DNA of 64,000 bases from Stenopsyche tienmushanensis (GCA_008973525.1 WACJ01000403.1:930001-994000), one strand, 5' to 3'. Counted from the first letter of the stretch, positions 1 to 13,070 are shown. Made by a program: numbers and translations. The notes: generated by a model from the sequence alone, not told the origin.

Positions 1-60
1 ACACCTCATCAGCACAATGAAGTCTACTAAATCGAGACATTCTCGCCGAAACCTGAACGT

Positions 61-336
61 TTGAAAACAGTGGCGTAACTACTAATTGGCGAGCTTATGC
101 GACGCCTAGGGGCATTAACTGTCTAATCGATGTATACATATATGCAGTACATATATGTTTTTCAAATTGTTATATTAACATTTCCCTACCGGTGATGTAT
201 TTACTACACCTCGGCTCTAATAATGGGAATATCGATATGAAATATAATAGATACGGGGCTTAAATTTTTTGTATTTCTCCGTAATATAATTACGAATCAC
301 ATCAAAGTATTATAGTATATAAGTATTCATCTGCAG
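61..336. repeat. Dispersed repeat, copy 1
   Basis: About 270 bp matches 19408-19668 closely from the phrase CAGTGGCGTAAC to CATCTGCAGCGAC, with scattered substitutions and small gaps. Inside it, from the TTAA at 175-178, a shorter section also matches 58352-58440. The shorter section looks like the left end of a TTAA-flanked element carried inside the larger repeat. No coding potential is visible. Confidence 0.8.
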
Positions 337-389
337 CGACGGAAATAAACGATTTGTCGGGAAATCGGGCATTTCGCGAGTTTTAGTCC

Positions 390-630
390 GTGTTTCAGCA
401 TAAAGGAGTTTTATCAGTTACATTGATGGTGTTATATGAAAATGGGGTCTCACGCGGTCATCAACTCAAACTAGCATTTAAATACCTGATGACGATACCT
501 CCAACGAGTGTGGAGGCTAAGCGTGCATTTTTCAGGAGCAAGTTGCCTGGCTTCAAAAATCAGTTCCAGACTAAATGACGAAACACTCGCTTTAATGTTA
601 CTTCGGGCATGTTTTCAAAATAATATTTGA
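390..630 (+). pseudogene. hAT-type transposase relic, C-terminal dimerisation region
   Basis: The frame at 390-578 contains IPPTSVEAKRAFFRSKLPG, which resembles the hAT C-terminal dimerisation signature (IPATS..SERVFS). A one-frame change near 575 continues into NDETLALMLLRACFQNNI and stops at 628-630, matching the usual 'L..L..N' end of these transposases. Only this tail is present, so it is a dead fragment. It lies just downstream of the last exon of the first TIL gene, on the opposite strand. Confidence 0.6.
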
Positions 631-642
631 ATTTTTTAGCGT

Positions 643-648
643 TTTATT
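643..648 (-). promoter_or_regulatory. Polyadenylation signal of TIL gene A
   Basis: AATAAA on the minus strand lies a few bases beyond the stop codon at 652-654. It supports reading the last exon through to that stop rather than splicing at 703-704. Confidence 0.5.
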
Positions 649-651
649 TAT

Positions 652-3600
652 CTATTTTTGAATTGTATTTTTATCTTTTCTATTGTATCCAAAAATATAC
701 ATACTGCAATCATCAGCAAGAACGCAATGTCCTCCACTATTACGAACGAGTCCTTCTACACATTTGCAAGATGGCTCCTTTTCGTTGCAGGTTGAGCATT
801 GCCAATCAGCAATTTTAATATTTTCGCAAGTTCTATCACAAGCACTTCCGCATGGGTTAAATACCATATCAAGAGCACCTTCACAAGGTCCATCTTAAAA
901 AAATAACAAAATCGTATATTATTAATAGTTAAAAATACATGATATTAATTCTCGTAGTGCCAATGACGATATATCGTTGCGTATTCGATTGTGCCTTAAT
1001 ATTTGCATTGCGAAGAAATTCTGTCTTGAAATATCTTTATAAAACCCGGCGTAATTTTTTTTATAAAAATGATCTGGATGATTGGATATCTAGCTGTAAT
1101 AATACGAGCGTCATCCAGAAAGTAAGGTTACAACATTTATGTAGGATAGAAATATGCTTGTATTTAATTGAAATTCACAGGATACTTCTCAAATATATTA
1201 ACCATTTGCGATCGTTTGTCTACTCTTAGCCACCACTCTGCAGGAAGGAATTCTGCAGCAAGACGTCCTGGGACAAAAGTCCCAGAACTTTCGTGCTTTT
1301 TTGCTGTATCGAGTCCTGGGACTTTCAACGAAAGAGTTCCGGAATTTTTGGATTCTGGGGTTAACTGACATATCCACGTTTCATCCCCTGTCACGATAGA
1401 GTTCATAAAAACTTCTCCCTCGTGTGCAAAACTATTCAAAAATTCCCGCACGGCGGTCACGCGATTTTGACGGTGTTCTGGTGTAAGCATTCTGGGCATC
1501 TATCACAACTTCTTGTGACCAAGTTTTTCCGACACAATATCATCAAGGAGACTTTGAGAAATTGTAATGTTCTGTAAAGTAAAAAAACGAATGACCGCGC
1601 AGATCTTGCATGAACGGGAGATGGCGGGAGTGCGCGATAATCTCTCCATCGGAAGAATTGACTGTGACTGACCAAAATGGCCGACAACACGCAGGACTAA
1701 ACAAACTGACTGTTAGAATCCCCTACGCGTCATGGGTGTGCCAACTTCAAAACATTCCCCTGGAATCAGCAGCCATTGTAACCTTACTTTCTAGATGTGT
1801 CTTGTAATAATTGATTATGAACATAATAAAAATATCTCTCAAGTGTCTTTCAATAGCGACGAGCACTAAATGCATGGCTTTTTTTTACAAATTTTCTCTC
1901 AAAACTTATAAAATTAAGTCAAATTGCTTCGGCATTCTTCTCTTATGTACAGTTATTCGCTCGGCACTAAAACAAAAATTAAATTTCATACCGCATTCGT
2001 ATTTGGATACACATGTTCCATTTGAACTCCTCAGGAAGCCATCGGTACAAGTGCATCCCGGCTGGCAAACACAATCCGGTTCGGGCGCTAGGGAACCACA
2101 AGACTGTCGGCAATTGCTGCATTGTGTGAATTGTTCGTTGAGTGGACAGTTATTTTCCGGGACTGAAAAAGACTTCCAATTAAAAACCGAAAATTACGCT
2201 TAGAACTACAGATAAGCAGTCAAAATGGTGGATAAATACCTGAATTGCGCCGGCGTCGTATAGATCTTTTGGATATGGTTGATACTCTCGCTGCTGAAAT
2301 AAATATGAAGAATCACTTTAAGAGCTATCTTCATTGTATACAATTAGATGATATTATTTGGGCACTTACGACTTGCGATTCCAAACAGGCTAAAAACCAA
2401 AACGACGATTTAATTACGGGAGAACCCAATAATGGCGCTATGCCAAAAAGATTTCAACACTATATTCAATCTAAATAAAGACGTTTCGACATCTTCAGAA
2501 TTTGTTGCTAAAATATTGAGCGAATGTGATGTAATGACTTACAAAAATAAAAAAAACGCGATAGAAGAACTAAATTCGTTTGGATATCTTTAAAAAATCT
2601 ATTTAAATTCTTTAGTCGATTCATTGTCATTCCTGTCATTTCACATGTTTGTTAAACATATTTTTAATAATAATGTATAGTGGATCAAAGGATCATTAAT
2701 TCTTGCTACACATTCATCATATACATATCATTTATAATAACTGGATAGGGGATAAGATAAAAGTGCTGGGCATAGTTGAGACGTGTGCACAACTTATGAT
2801 CGTGATTTGGACATCTCGCCAGAAAAACGGATGGAAGTAAGTAAGTAAGTAAGACCTTGATCAGGAAAAAGGAACAAAGTAGATTACTAACTAACCAGAT
2901 ATAACGATGAATTGTATCATCTTAAATTCATAGAATATTAATCTTCCTTTTCCATATTTTTTAGCAAAATTCTAATGTTCTAGCTCTGACTAGCAAAATA
3001 CTTGGTATTTAGAGTGTATTCAAATAGTACAATATTTTTATGTTGATAAATGCGATGAACTATAAATCAATTAGCATCCATATATTAAGAGTACGAATTA
3101 GTTCGGTCCATTCGGTTCGGGTTCGATTCAAAAGATAAATCTGACTGTTATGAAATATTCATAGTGACAGCTAATTTCACTGGTATCAGATATGTTAGAC
3201 ACTTGTCAATAATATTCAGTTTATATTGCTTTGAATTTCATAAAAGATCTTGTTTTTTTACTGTGTTTAATATGTCAAATTTTGTGTTAACTAAGCAGCA
3301 TTTGCGGGAGGTTTTAGTTTTCTGCTTTGATTGAAATAAAACTGCAGCTAAAGTGCATCGAATGCTTGTGGAAGATTACGATGACAATGCTCCAATTAAT
3401 AAATTAAGTAGATGTTTCAAGAATGGTGATTTCAGCGTTGAAGACAAGCCTCAATCTGGACAGCCAAAAAAATCGAAGACGATCGAAGATCTGATTCAAA
3501 CGCAAGAAGAGCTTGCAGAATCATCGGGAGTGAATCAACAAGCAGTTTCTGTACGACTGAAATCCATGGGAATGGTCCAAAATCAAAGCAATTGGTTGCC

Positions 3601-6600
3601 TTATGAACTGAAACCGAGAGACGTTGAAAGGCAATTTTTCACTTGCGAGCAGCTGACTCAAAGGCAACAAAGCAAGGATTTTTTACATCAGATTGTGACT
3701 GGAGATGAGAAATGAATACTTTACGACAACCCCAAGAAGAATAATAGTACGTTAGGTCTGGTCGATCGCTGCCTTTGACCTCAACATCAACACCAAAGCC
3801 AACCAAAAGGGTGTTGTATACTATCAGCACTATTCTCAGGATATTGCTCCTTCTGATTACTGGTTGTTTTGACAGATGCAGCACGATTTAGCAGCTAATC
3901 AGCTCACTTCTTTAGCAGAAATAAAAATTGATTCCTAACATGGATCGTCTCAAAATATGAGACATATTTTCGAGATGGAATTCGAAATTGCCTGAGAAGC
4001 GGAAAAAAATAGTAACCAGTGATATCTATTCTGTTCATTCGTTTTGTTCTGAAATAAATGCATTTTGACCACAAAATAAACGGACCGAACTAGTTTGTAC
4101 TCCCAATATAATAATAAATGTTGAGAGCTGAACAAAACTACTATTTATGTATAAGACGATATTTTCTCAGGCTATTGTGTGTTATGTTTAATTCTCTTGT
4201 ACATCAAATCGTACACTGTCTACATTACAATACATGTAAATTCAATAAAAATATTTTTTCAATATTTACTCCCTTTATTATTATATCACATAATACATTT
4301 TCATTGAAATAATAGAAGGATTTATATTTTATTTTTTTAAAAAACCACTACAAACCGCATTGAACTTTAATACAAAAATATAATCGCTCTGTTTTATTCC
4401 AAAAGACTATTAAAAATACATCATGCTAAGAATTTTCATGGCGGCTTTAACCAGCTACCGGTCTTGTTTCTTGTTTAAAAAAAAACCGATATCCGATTAG
4501 CGATTTTCCGGTTAATTGGAAGCCCTACTTACGACATTCGCTTGTTTTCACACAAACGCCAGAGGCATTGCGTGCATATCCGATACTACAATAGCATGCT
4601 TCTTTGCATGGTTTCTCATAGCAAGTGTTGAGGTCCCAGTTGTCACAGGTAATATCGCATGATCTGCACAGGAAGTTCTCATTGGGTCCTTTGCATGTGG
4701 CTATAAAAAAGGAGTACATTTTGTATGATTCAATTCAATATTATTCACGATCTGTATTTTGTTTAAGGAGAAGCTCCATAAAAGCTGAGCAACAAGTGGC
4801 TATGAAAAAGCAAGGACCCACTCAGGTCACGATTCAGGCCGCATTGATATAAACAGGATTTTAAAGCTAGGATAGCAATTTAGTAATTCTAGCGTATCTT
4901 ATGTTATGTTTGATGATCTATTCTAGTAATAAACATGCAAATTAATGTAGAAAAACAGCTTCTTCTAATTACTATTTATATCGTTGAAGCATTTTAGGAA
5001 CTGCAGCGCCTCCTATTTCCACTTAATATTATCTATGAAATATTTTTTCTTTAATTCTATCTTTATGCTTGTACAATATATGATCATTAAGCTTAATGGC
5101 AGTTGCCATCCTCCAGTTTATAAAAATGATACAAAAATCTTTATGTGGAACTGTGCGTTTCACAGTTCCAGCGGCATGTGTGCGCTTAGGGAAGAGAGCA
5201 CTGTCGCTCCCGCAGTGTCGACCCTGAGCTCGACTGTAAAAGTACTTTTTTTTTACTCCGCGTGTGTTATGATTAAAAATCATGAGTCATGCAATGCCCT
5301 CCCCCTAATTTTATCTAAGAATTCCACTGATTTTAATTATTGATTCTTAATGTAAAGTCTCATTAGCACTTACGGCATTCATAAATTGATACACATAAGC
5401 TGTTGAGTTCTGCGTATCCTCCTTTGCAGATACATTCCTGTGGATATACTTCAGTTCCGGTGCAAACAGGGAAAGTGTCGAAGATATTGGAGCACTTCAA
5501 TTTGACGCCACAAGTTGGTGTTCCCTTAAAAGCATTGGGATCATTTCCGCAAGATACTGCAAATATTAAATGACTTAATTTAGCGTCAATTTTTTAAATA
5601 TGAATAATAATAAATATTTGCCTACTTACCGCCGCAGTTTTCGGATTCTATACAGATTCCATTGACGTCTCTCATGTAACCTTCGCTGCAGATACAACCG
5701 AAATTGCAACCGAGAGTGCAGCTCTTGCTCTTGTTGGGATTTGCGCAGGTATTTTGGCAATCGTTGTTACCGCAGAATGAGAAAGCCTCATTGATTGGGC
5801 ACAAAACGCCTGTTAAAATCAAATATTTTGAAAATAGCCAAATCTCTTTCGCGTCGAACTACTCTTGAATGAAGACTTACCACAGTCGTCAACGAGAACG
5901 CAGTGACCTCCAGCATTTTTGACAAGACCGTCTATGCAAGAACAAGATGGTTGAGCCAAATTACATGTGGAGCAAGACCATTTTGGATCGAAGATGTTTT
6001 CGCAAGTTCTGTCACAGGCACTGCCGCAAGGGTTGTGTATCTTGTCAACAGCTCTACCACATGGTGCATCTGATAAAACCATTCAAATCATCGGCATGAC
6101 TAATCGAACATAATGCTTCTAGACGAGGAATGTAAGAATACCGACCACAGTTGAATTTTGACACACATGTGCCATTATAAGCTCTCAAAAAATTATTTGC
6201 ACAGGCACATCCTGGTTGGCAGACACATTTTGGATCTCTTACCAAAACATCACAAGTTGGAAGACAATTAGCACAGTTTGAGGCAACTTCACCTGCTGGA
6301 CAAACTGCAACATCGAAAGCAAACAACATTACATATTTTTCAACGGTTTTGGCACGGTTTCTGTTAAGTTTGAACATATGAATTATTACGCAAACAAAGT
6401 AATTCGATATCGCAGCAATTGATTATACGCCGACAGCGAATACATTTGTAAAAAACCATTGATATTATTCGTAATAATGTGAAAATATGAACTAAAAATA
6501 TAACAATAGATATCAATTTACCATATCGATCATGAGTATGGTCTATTATTTTTTTTCATTTTCATCAAATCTGAAGTTGTTTCATCGTACAATTTTAACG

Positions 6601-7523
6601 AGTATCATCCATTGCCCCGATTAAATAGCATTATGGACCAAATATGCAAAGCTAATGCAGATTTACCATCAATCGACGTTTACCTAGATTGATCAACGTT
6701 CTGATTAGGCCAAATCCATTAAATAAACGATGGTAACCAATGAACGCAGAGAAGTATTTGCCTCTAAGGAGCCAATCTTCAATGCCTTTTAACTATTTTT
6801 GAATTTCAAAATTAGGATGTTATGGCATTTGATAGCCTTAATATACGGCTTTTATCTACTAGTTCGTTAACATTTTTCAACCGGTATATTTTTGAAGTGA
6901 AACTTGTAAAGGTATGGTAGAGCAAATTGACTTGCACGTCACGAAAAATGAAACTCGCCTATTTTATTATATATTACACAACCACAGCCGATTTTTTAAA
7001 AATAAATCAATCAATACATAAAATCAATTTTCCTAGAAGCTAAGAAGTTTAGTTTAAGAAGAAAATTTAATGATCCCCCCCCCCCCCCCGCTATATACAA
7101 TGAATTTACCACAAGATCATCATCAATTCTAGATTAAGTTTTGTACATAAAAATATTTGCAAAATACGTTAAGATTTCGTTTATCTACCATATTCCTGCT
7201 TATACTAAATTTAAAATAATAGTTCATTTATGAGCTTAAATAAAATTAAACATGGAGTATCTTCGCTTTTTTTAGAATACGTGGCAGCGATTTCTGGTGA
7301 TTGGCTTCATTTGGCGCGTTGTTAAGAGCGCGCTCTGCCACGTTATTCATCGACATGCATATTTTTCACACACGGACGGTATATATATATGCATCACACA
7401 AAGTTTTCACTCATATTTTACTACATGTAATAGTTCGACATTGATTTTACCTGATTCGGCCAAGGGCAGGATTGTTAACGCACAAAATATTGCAATAGGT
7501 ATTAGGAATTTAGTTGACTTCAT
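652..7523 (-). CDS. Secreted seven-TIL-domain protein (serine protease inhibitor / zonadhesin-like), TIL gene A
   Basis: Exons in coding order: 7451-7523, 6146-6304, 5881-6069, 5630-5809, 5374-5556, 4533-4700, 1992-2162, 652-893 (1365 nt, 454 aa). Exon 1 encodes a signal peptide (MKSTKFLIPIAIFCALTILP, then LAES). Each later exon encodes one cysteine-rich module of TIL type, with signatures such as CVCQPGCAC and NGTCVSKFNC. All introns are phase 1, so modules can be shuffled or skipped without breaking the frame. TIL modules typically inhibit secreted proteases. Which protease is targeted, and whether all modules inhibit, cannot be told here. Modules 6-7 closely resemble modules 1-2. The end is less certain: GTATGT at 697-704 could be a donor, but reading through gives a stop followed at once by AATAAA. 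Introns 6 and 7 hold mariner relics. Confidence 0.85.
1105..1804 (-). mobile_element. Decayed mariner-like element with terminal inverted repeats
   Basis: Ends CGAGCGTCATCCAGAAAGTA and CAAGACACATCTAGAAAGTA (reverse complement of the right end) match well and continue AGGTTAC. TA flanks both sides. Inside, on the minus strand, is a transposase fragment with IVTGDETWICQLTPESK, a mariner catalytic-core signature, which is degraded elsewhere. It sits in the last intron of TIL gene A. Confidence 0.75.
2245..2600 (+). other. Unrecognised open stretch in a TIL gene A intron
   Basis: An open frame of 77 codons (2245-2478) includes NMKNHFKSYLHCIQLDDIIW and is followed by further short frames. I do not recognise it. 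It is on the strand opposite to the TIL gene and could be a fragment of a mobile-element protein. No splice or promoter evidence supports a gene. Confidence 0.2.
3094..4097 (+). mobile_element. Mariner element relic, nearly complete ends
   Basis: Inverted ends CGAATTAGTTCGGTCC and CAAACTAGTTCGGTCC (reverse complement of the right end) are flanked by TA. The transposase can be followed from MSNFVLTKQHLREVL (about 3272) through WLPYELKPRDVERQF to the first catalytic block IVTGDEK at about 3715. It then has a stop where the tryptophan is expected, and most of the central domain is missing. A remnant of the APSDYWLF motif follows near 3850. It is inactive and lies inside intron 6 of TIL gene A. 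Confidence 0.85.
6885..7010. repeat. Dispersed repeat fragment
   Basis: The sequence GAAGTGAAACTT followed by a short AC-rich stretch and ATATTACACAA recurs at about 7985-8220 and, in part, at 26225-26320. It looks like copies of one short non-coding element. The boundaries are uncertain. Confidence 0.4.
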
Positions 7524-7595
7524 GGTGTCGTTCAGACCACTCACGAGCCAAACAGCGTCTCACGAAGTGATCGATTATCAACAAAATTAGTTTTT

Positions 7596-7614
7596 CCAGC
7601 TGCACCAATATATA
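7596..7614 (-). promoter_or_regulatory. Probable core promoter box of TIL gene A (TATA-containing)
   Basis: On the minus strand this reads TATATATTGGTGCAGCTGG, 73 bp upstream of the start codon. The second TIL gene has the same box with three substitutions (21317-21335). A TATA-like core at this distance suits a secreted-protein gene, but the transcription start was not seen. Confidence 0.5.
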
Positions 7615-7619
7615 CGACA

Positions 7620-8780
7620 CGTCACATTCAAATAATTTGTGGAGACTAATAAATCACAATATTAAGTAAATGTTGTCACTTAAGCTAACACTTGGTCAAT
7701 CCATCCGATTTATCCGGCGAACGCAAATATACTTTTTTTCTTCGAGAAGCACCTGTTATACGCCTATACATCTGCAGTCTACTGTAATACACCTGTATTT
7801 GTTCAAGTATTTTATTTTCGAAGTCAAAAGCAAACTTTGCGGCTCTTTTAGCAGCTGAAGAAAATGCTGCTGTGTTTAAGGTTACTCAAAAATAAAATCG
7901 AACCCACATAATATTATCTATTATATGAAAGACTGACTTCTCTACATGAACAGTATAGAAATATATAAATATTCCTTATGTTTGTTGAAGTGAAACTTCT
8001 ATAGGCGCGGTAGAGGCAAATTCGGCTGAACGAGACGAAAGGTGAAACTCCAAGCAGCATTTGATCGGAAAGAGATGTAGGATCATTTCTACTCTCTCTG
8101 TCGCAAACACACGTACATAGACACGCTACGCGCATGCGTCGCGCCGCCTCTACTATGTGTATAGTAGTATAAAGCAACCAGTAGCACTTTTTTAAAATTA
8201 TATTAGACAAATACAGCTTATTTTTGTGGGAAAAGTAAAATGGAGATAAAGACAAGTACAGTCAGTGTGCGAGCCATTAAAACGCAATGCCTTGGAAAGA
8301 AGTATTGTAGAAAGTGTCGAGATCTGATATCCATTATCTAACAAAAAAAAGTGTTGATATAGTGGATTGTTTTCTTTTAAATATAGGAAACTGGAAATAT
8401 TTTATTTATACGTTATTTGTAAATGAAGTTTCTGTTTGAAATTAACAAAGGTGGTGTTGCGTGGGTGAAATTACTTGTGAATGATCTGTTCAGGTGCAAT
8501 TCGTCAGATTAATAGCGACATATTTCTGTCTTCCTTCGAATGCAACGTTTCAAATTAACAGTGGCATTTTCTGTCTTCCTGCAGACACATTGCGTCTAGC
8601 ACAATGACACATAGCACAATGGCAGGTACCCCCCATAACAGGTTGAGATCAGGCAGACAGCGACTTAATGGTGTTTGGTTTCTTTTTAGACAGAGTTCAT
8701 ACCCCGCGCTGCTGTGCTGTGTCTACCAAGTGTCCTCGGACTTGTTTTTTCTTGTGAGAAGAGAATCTTACATGGTCAAA
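7620..8780. other. Intergenic region with short repeats only
   Basis: No supported gene. The part from 7985 to 8220 is a copy of a dispersed repeat also seen at about 6885-7010 and 26225-26320, including the phrase GCGCCGCCTCTACT. The small open frames here show no recognisable motif. Confidence 0.5.
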
Positions 8781-9500
8781 TTCTTACTGACTTAACCCCT
8801 CCCTTATCCGTCTCTATTTCCCTGGTATTGTTTATCACGTTCCTTTGGGGAAACAGATAGTCTGGTCATAGATATAACCGTATTCTAGTGTTGAAGAGCC
8901 GCTCTGTCGCTCCGTTCTCTCACTGCCTTCTTTGACAATTAAAATTTCTTTCAAATATTTTCGCCAAAGGTCCTAATTCCCCTTGCTCACCAACATGCTG
9001 TGTATCATATCCTCGACTTTGAGCTCAGCTACTCCGAATGCTTGTTTCAGCGTGTTTCTCACAAGCCTCGCAGTCATTAATAGTGTGTTGTGTGTCATCA
9101 ACCTCAGCTTGACAGTGGTGGCATGACATGGCTGTCTCCTTGCCTATCCATTTCAAGTAAGCTCCGAAGCAGCCATGCCCCCGTCAGCACCTACGTTAGT
9201 CGGTAGGTCGTTTTTCCTCGAATCCGGGCCCTCCACTGACTTATGACCAGTATAAGTCGATGGGTTCATCTTCCATTACTGGAGAGATCCAGCTTCTTCG
9301 AAGTCCAAGGTCCTCTTCTTTGCCTGAAGGTCCGCTGGGAGAATTGCGGCTATCATGAGTACCGTGTCTTTAGATACATTGTTCTGTATGCTGCGGTGAT
9401 TCAAAGCGCCCCTTGAAGTTGAACCCTCGCCAGCTTCTTCCTGTTGGGAGTCGCCTCTGGGCCGTGACAGTGAGCAGAGCAGCAGTAGCTCGCCTACCAC
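8780..9500 (-). mobile_element. R1-like non-LTR retrotransposon 3' end, copy 1 (decayed)
   Basis: On the minus strand a broken frame carries CHHCQAEVDDTQHTINDCEA. This is the C-terminal zinc-knuckle block (C-x2-C...H...C) of R1-type elements, preceded by GHGCFGAYLKWIGKE. The same block and 3' tail occur at about 28370-29165 with clear similarity along the whole length. Several stops and frame changes are present. Confidence 0.7.
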
Positions 9501-10620
9501 CAAACCAGCGACGAACCCGTCGAAGTATAGCGTTCAAGTATTTCCCGAGACCGAAAACGCGGGACTTTCCTTTGGGAGCCCTGGCGGAGCTTTTCCGGGA
9601 ATACCAGAATAGAATTTCCCACCGGTAATTTTCCAAGACGGGAGCCTCCTTCGAGGTTTTGGAAATTTCCCCGCGTTTTCCATTGATTTTCCTACATTTT
9701 CATCGTTTTTCCGGATTTTCCGGGGAACTTTTATTTCTGGGAAAAATCTGGGGTTTCGCAAGAAGGAGTCATGTAAAGTTTCCCGAAATCATGTCGGAGA
9801 TTATGTCAGAGCATACGGCTAAAGCGAAAATACGAACTGAGGAATTCAAACCCGTCTTGGAGGAGCTATCATCATTAGAGAAAATTAACAAGAACCTTCG
9901 TGCTAATATAAGGGGCTGTAGGCGCAGTTGGCACCCGCAAACAAGAAGCGGTGCAACCGAAAGTACTGAAGAGCCTGGCTAATGCCGAGAAGGACCGTTT
10001 TCAAGTTTAGGAACGAGATAGCCAAGAGCTACAAAGGAAAGCCGCCACCACCGCAGGCGAAACAGCCTTAAGCAAAGGCTATGCTGCCACTACCTCAGAC
10101 GAAGATGCGGACGCTCACACAGCTTGCCGGAACTATCGGCAGTTTCTCATTCTACTTCATGGGTACGCAAAACAGGGTGAACTGCGCATCCAACTCATGT
10201 TCGCTGGGTTACCCCAGAAGTTCGATTGTTACCCACGGGAGTAGGATTACCCCCGTTGTGATTTTATGGTTGAGCGAAATAGTAGAGTGTAGTACCCACC
10301 CGAATCTCCCATGACAGTTCAGCTTCCTTTCACGTACTTGATGAGGTGTAATCCTGGCGTTCCCCGCCAAATCACCCCGCAAGGTTTTCTATGTTAGAAA
10401 TCGGCAGATCCTCGTTCCTCCTTAAACTAATCCCCCCCCCCCCCATAATCCTAGGGCTGGATGCCGGTAAATTCTCAGTCATCCTAATCACGCACGTGGC
10501 GCAATGAATGACGCCACGTGCACCTCAGCAAAATGGTGACTATTTTGTTTGCTCACGCTTCTGCAATCTGACACCAGTGTAACTTGGAGAGGAGGCACTC
10601 TCGGAAGCAGATATCATATC
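9500..10620. other. GC-richer stretch, possible retroelement ORF1 debris
   Basis: Composition is clearly GC-richer than the surroundings, and open frames run in several directions. The frame at 9659-9982 (plus) has a helical, charged stretch (AKAKIRTEEFKPVLEELSSL) that would suit a gag-like coiled coil, but no diagnostic motif is present. It may belong with the adjacent R1-like tail, although the orientation does not match simply. Confidence 0.25.
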
Positions 10621-12890
10621 GCCCACGCAATAGTACTGTAGTCTTTAATTGAATTTAAACATGGAGTCATTCTTGATATATCTTTTATTTTCTATGACTT
10701 TCATCAAGATGGCGTCAATAAACGATTTTCGCTTACTTTTTTTGTATCAGTTAAAACTGAGACACAACGCAGCAAAAGCAAATATCAACAGACCTTTCAA
10801 AAAATAATTGATTTATTAAAGAATAAGTTAAAAACAGTATTAAAAAATTTAATTCCGATAATACGAATTTCGACAATGAGCTCGAGGAAGACCCAAATCC
10901 GTCGTTGGTGGTGAAGGTATAAAAGCCATAATGAAAGTTAATCTACATGCAACAATTCGAGCACTTGCTTGAGTTAGATGTTAGTGACACGTCTTTTTTT
11001 CGTCAACTTGCTTCAATAAGAAAGGTTAAAAGGTTGAATAAGTGGGTGCTGCACGAACTGCTAGAAGGCCAAAAACTGAGGTGCTTTTATGTGTGTTCGT
11101 CGTTGATAATTATTATAAGACATCGTGATGATATTTTAATTGTGATGAAAAATGGATTTTATATGACATCAAGAAAGGATCTAAGCAGAAGTTGAATGCT
11201 AATAAAACTCCAGGGCACTCATCAAAGCTTTCAATATATCAACAAAAAAAATCATGGTAACTGTATGATGGACAATGCCGATAACACACATCGCCGATGG
11301 CCATTTCCAAATTAAATACTTTAAATTATGATATTATACCACGTCCATCTTAATCATCCAATATTTATCTAACAGATTTTTACATTTTTCGCCATATGAG
11401 ATATGTATCAAGAAAATTATCTTCATAGTACATCACCAGCTTTCAAAACCAATAGCATATTCATTGACATTGTAATATTGATATAATATTAACTCTAAAT
11501 ACAATACATTGTATTATATGTTAATGACGTCTTCTTGAGAGCGTCAATAATTGGGAACACTTGTGTTTTCAGTGTGCTCAAAAATAAGCCAGCGATAATA
11601 TTTGAACTAAATTAAAATGCATTCCTTATACATCATGTTACAAAGAAACTTTCAAGAAATAAAAGCAAAAATTGCGGACGTAAATCTGAGGATTTGTATT
11701 TTTAAATCGATTGAATAATAGCAATAAAGAAGAAAAATGAGACACAATGCATGGAGCACGATCATTGGTCTCAAACAATCCATAAAAACCAGGAATTTGG
11801 ATTGTATTTTTCACCAATAGTATTGCTCTATGTCACTTAATTGTTTCTCAAACAAATGAGGGAACAAATTTTCATTGAAGGAGGTTTTATGTGTGCGATT
11901 TCATTTGAATAATTTAGCCATAAATATTGATTTATATTATTTTGCAACACGTGAACAAATATATGAACGTACACTATTTTAAAAACAAACAGATCAAGTA
12001 TTCTTCTAGAGTGTATTTAGTGATGTAAATCTACTACGTCCTTTCTTCTGTAGGTCTTTCATTCTTCTTTTTATAAGCAGACGACGATCTATCAATCAAG
12101 CATTAGGTTAAATTTAAAATTATTGATTAAAACACTTAAACGTTAGCGACTCACCGGTGAGTCGCTATGTGTTTCGTAGAAAAATAATATTTCTAAATTC
12201 AATAGCAGTTAAAAGGCTAATGGATTTATTAGAGAGACCGGAAATTAATCAAAATTTTGTAACTTACCCTTTTAGGATTGATCTATATCGAGAAACACTT
12301 AATCATTTTGTTTATATGACCAATATAAAGACAAAAAATCATTGAAGAGTATTTGTGCCGTTGCGTGCTATTTATACAAGACCAAGGAATAAGGGAAAAC
12401 GAAGAAACACGGATAAAATAAGGATACAAGCGAAGATTCTTAACATTCAATGAGTGTCATAGATGATTAAAAATATATTTAAAATTGCTCAGAAACGTTC
12501 CTAGAACGCGAAGATACACTGGTTGATAATATACTAACGTCTTTGTCAACTTTTATTGGAAATTATCAACTATGTTTGCTTGTCCATTGTCAACAGTTCT
12601 GGAGCACGTTAAAATTGTCGCTAATCGTATTAGAGTATTAAACAACAATTTGTGCATAGTTGAAATTCATTAAAATCGTTCGCTTTTGGTAAAGTACTTA
12701 TTCTTACCCCTAATTCCCATTACATCTGGATTTTTGTAAAAATCCGCAAAAAAGAGAAATAAAGTTTTATTTGTTATGTCTTGTTCTATTTAAATTTCTT
12801 AATAAGCGATCATTCAGGATATTTTCAGTAAAATATTTAATTTTCTGTAAGATGGTCTTTAAGAACTTATGATCACAATTATTCTCCTTG
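10620..12890. other. Non-coding AT-rich intergenic region
   Basis: No convincing coding sequence was found on either strand. The one notable feature is a perfect 22-bp palindrome at 12145-12166, listed separately. Confidence 0.5.
12145..12166. repeat. Perfect 22-bp palindrome
   Basis: AGCGACTCACC is followed directly by its reverse complement GGTGAGTCGCT. A TTAA lies at 12136-12139, six bases before it. A related arm (GACTCA...TGAGTC) occurs in the small element at 39420-39505. Confidence 0.8.
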
Positions 12891-13070
12891 GGTCAATCTT
12901 TGATAAAACTTTGTCAACTTACTGATTAAATTTGCGGGAATAACATAGGCATAGTAAAATATTGTATGAATGCACCATGTTGGCGCATATTGATTTGATG
13001 AAATGAAGTTTGGGCTGCGGGGATTGGGAGAGAATGGATGCGCGCGCAATACTGTGGTTAAGTAGGTCTT
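12890..13070. repeat. Fragment of Helitron-associated repeat
   Basis: The phrase AAAACTTTGTCAACTTA, followed by GGAATAACATAGGCATAGTA and GCACCATGTTGGCGCATATT, recurs at 27490-27620. Its first part recurs in the Helitron-like element at 16368-16780. Confidence 0.55.

Noticed and set aside
697..704. GTATGT splice donor at the end of the last TIL gene A exon
   Set aside because: Not fully excluded, but reading on gives a stop and an immediate AATAAA, and no further TIL exon is visible to the left in this window.
5029..5343. Overlapping frames of 84 and 119 codons on opposite strands
   Set aside because: No motif, and they lie in an intron of TIL gene A. They are probably chance frames, perhaps in repeat DNA.
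7076..7089. Poly-C tract (and another at about 10432-10444)
   Set aside because: Simple homopolymers with no associated structure; noted only as places of possible assembly length error.
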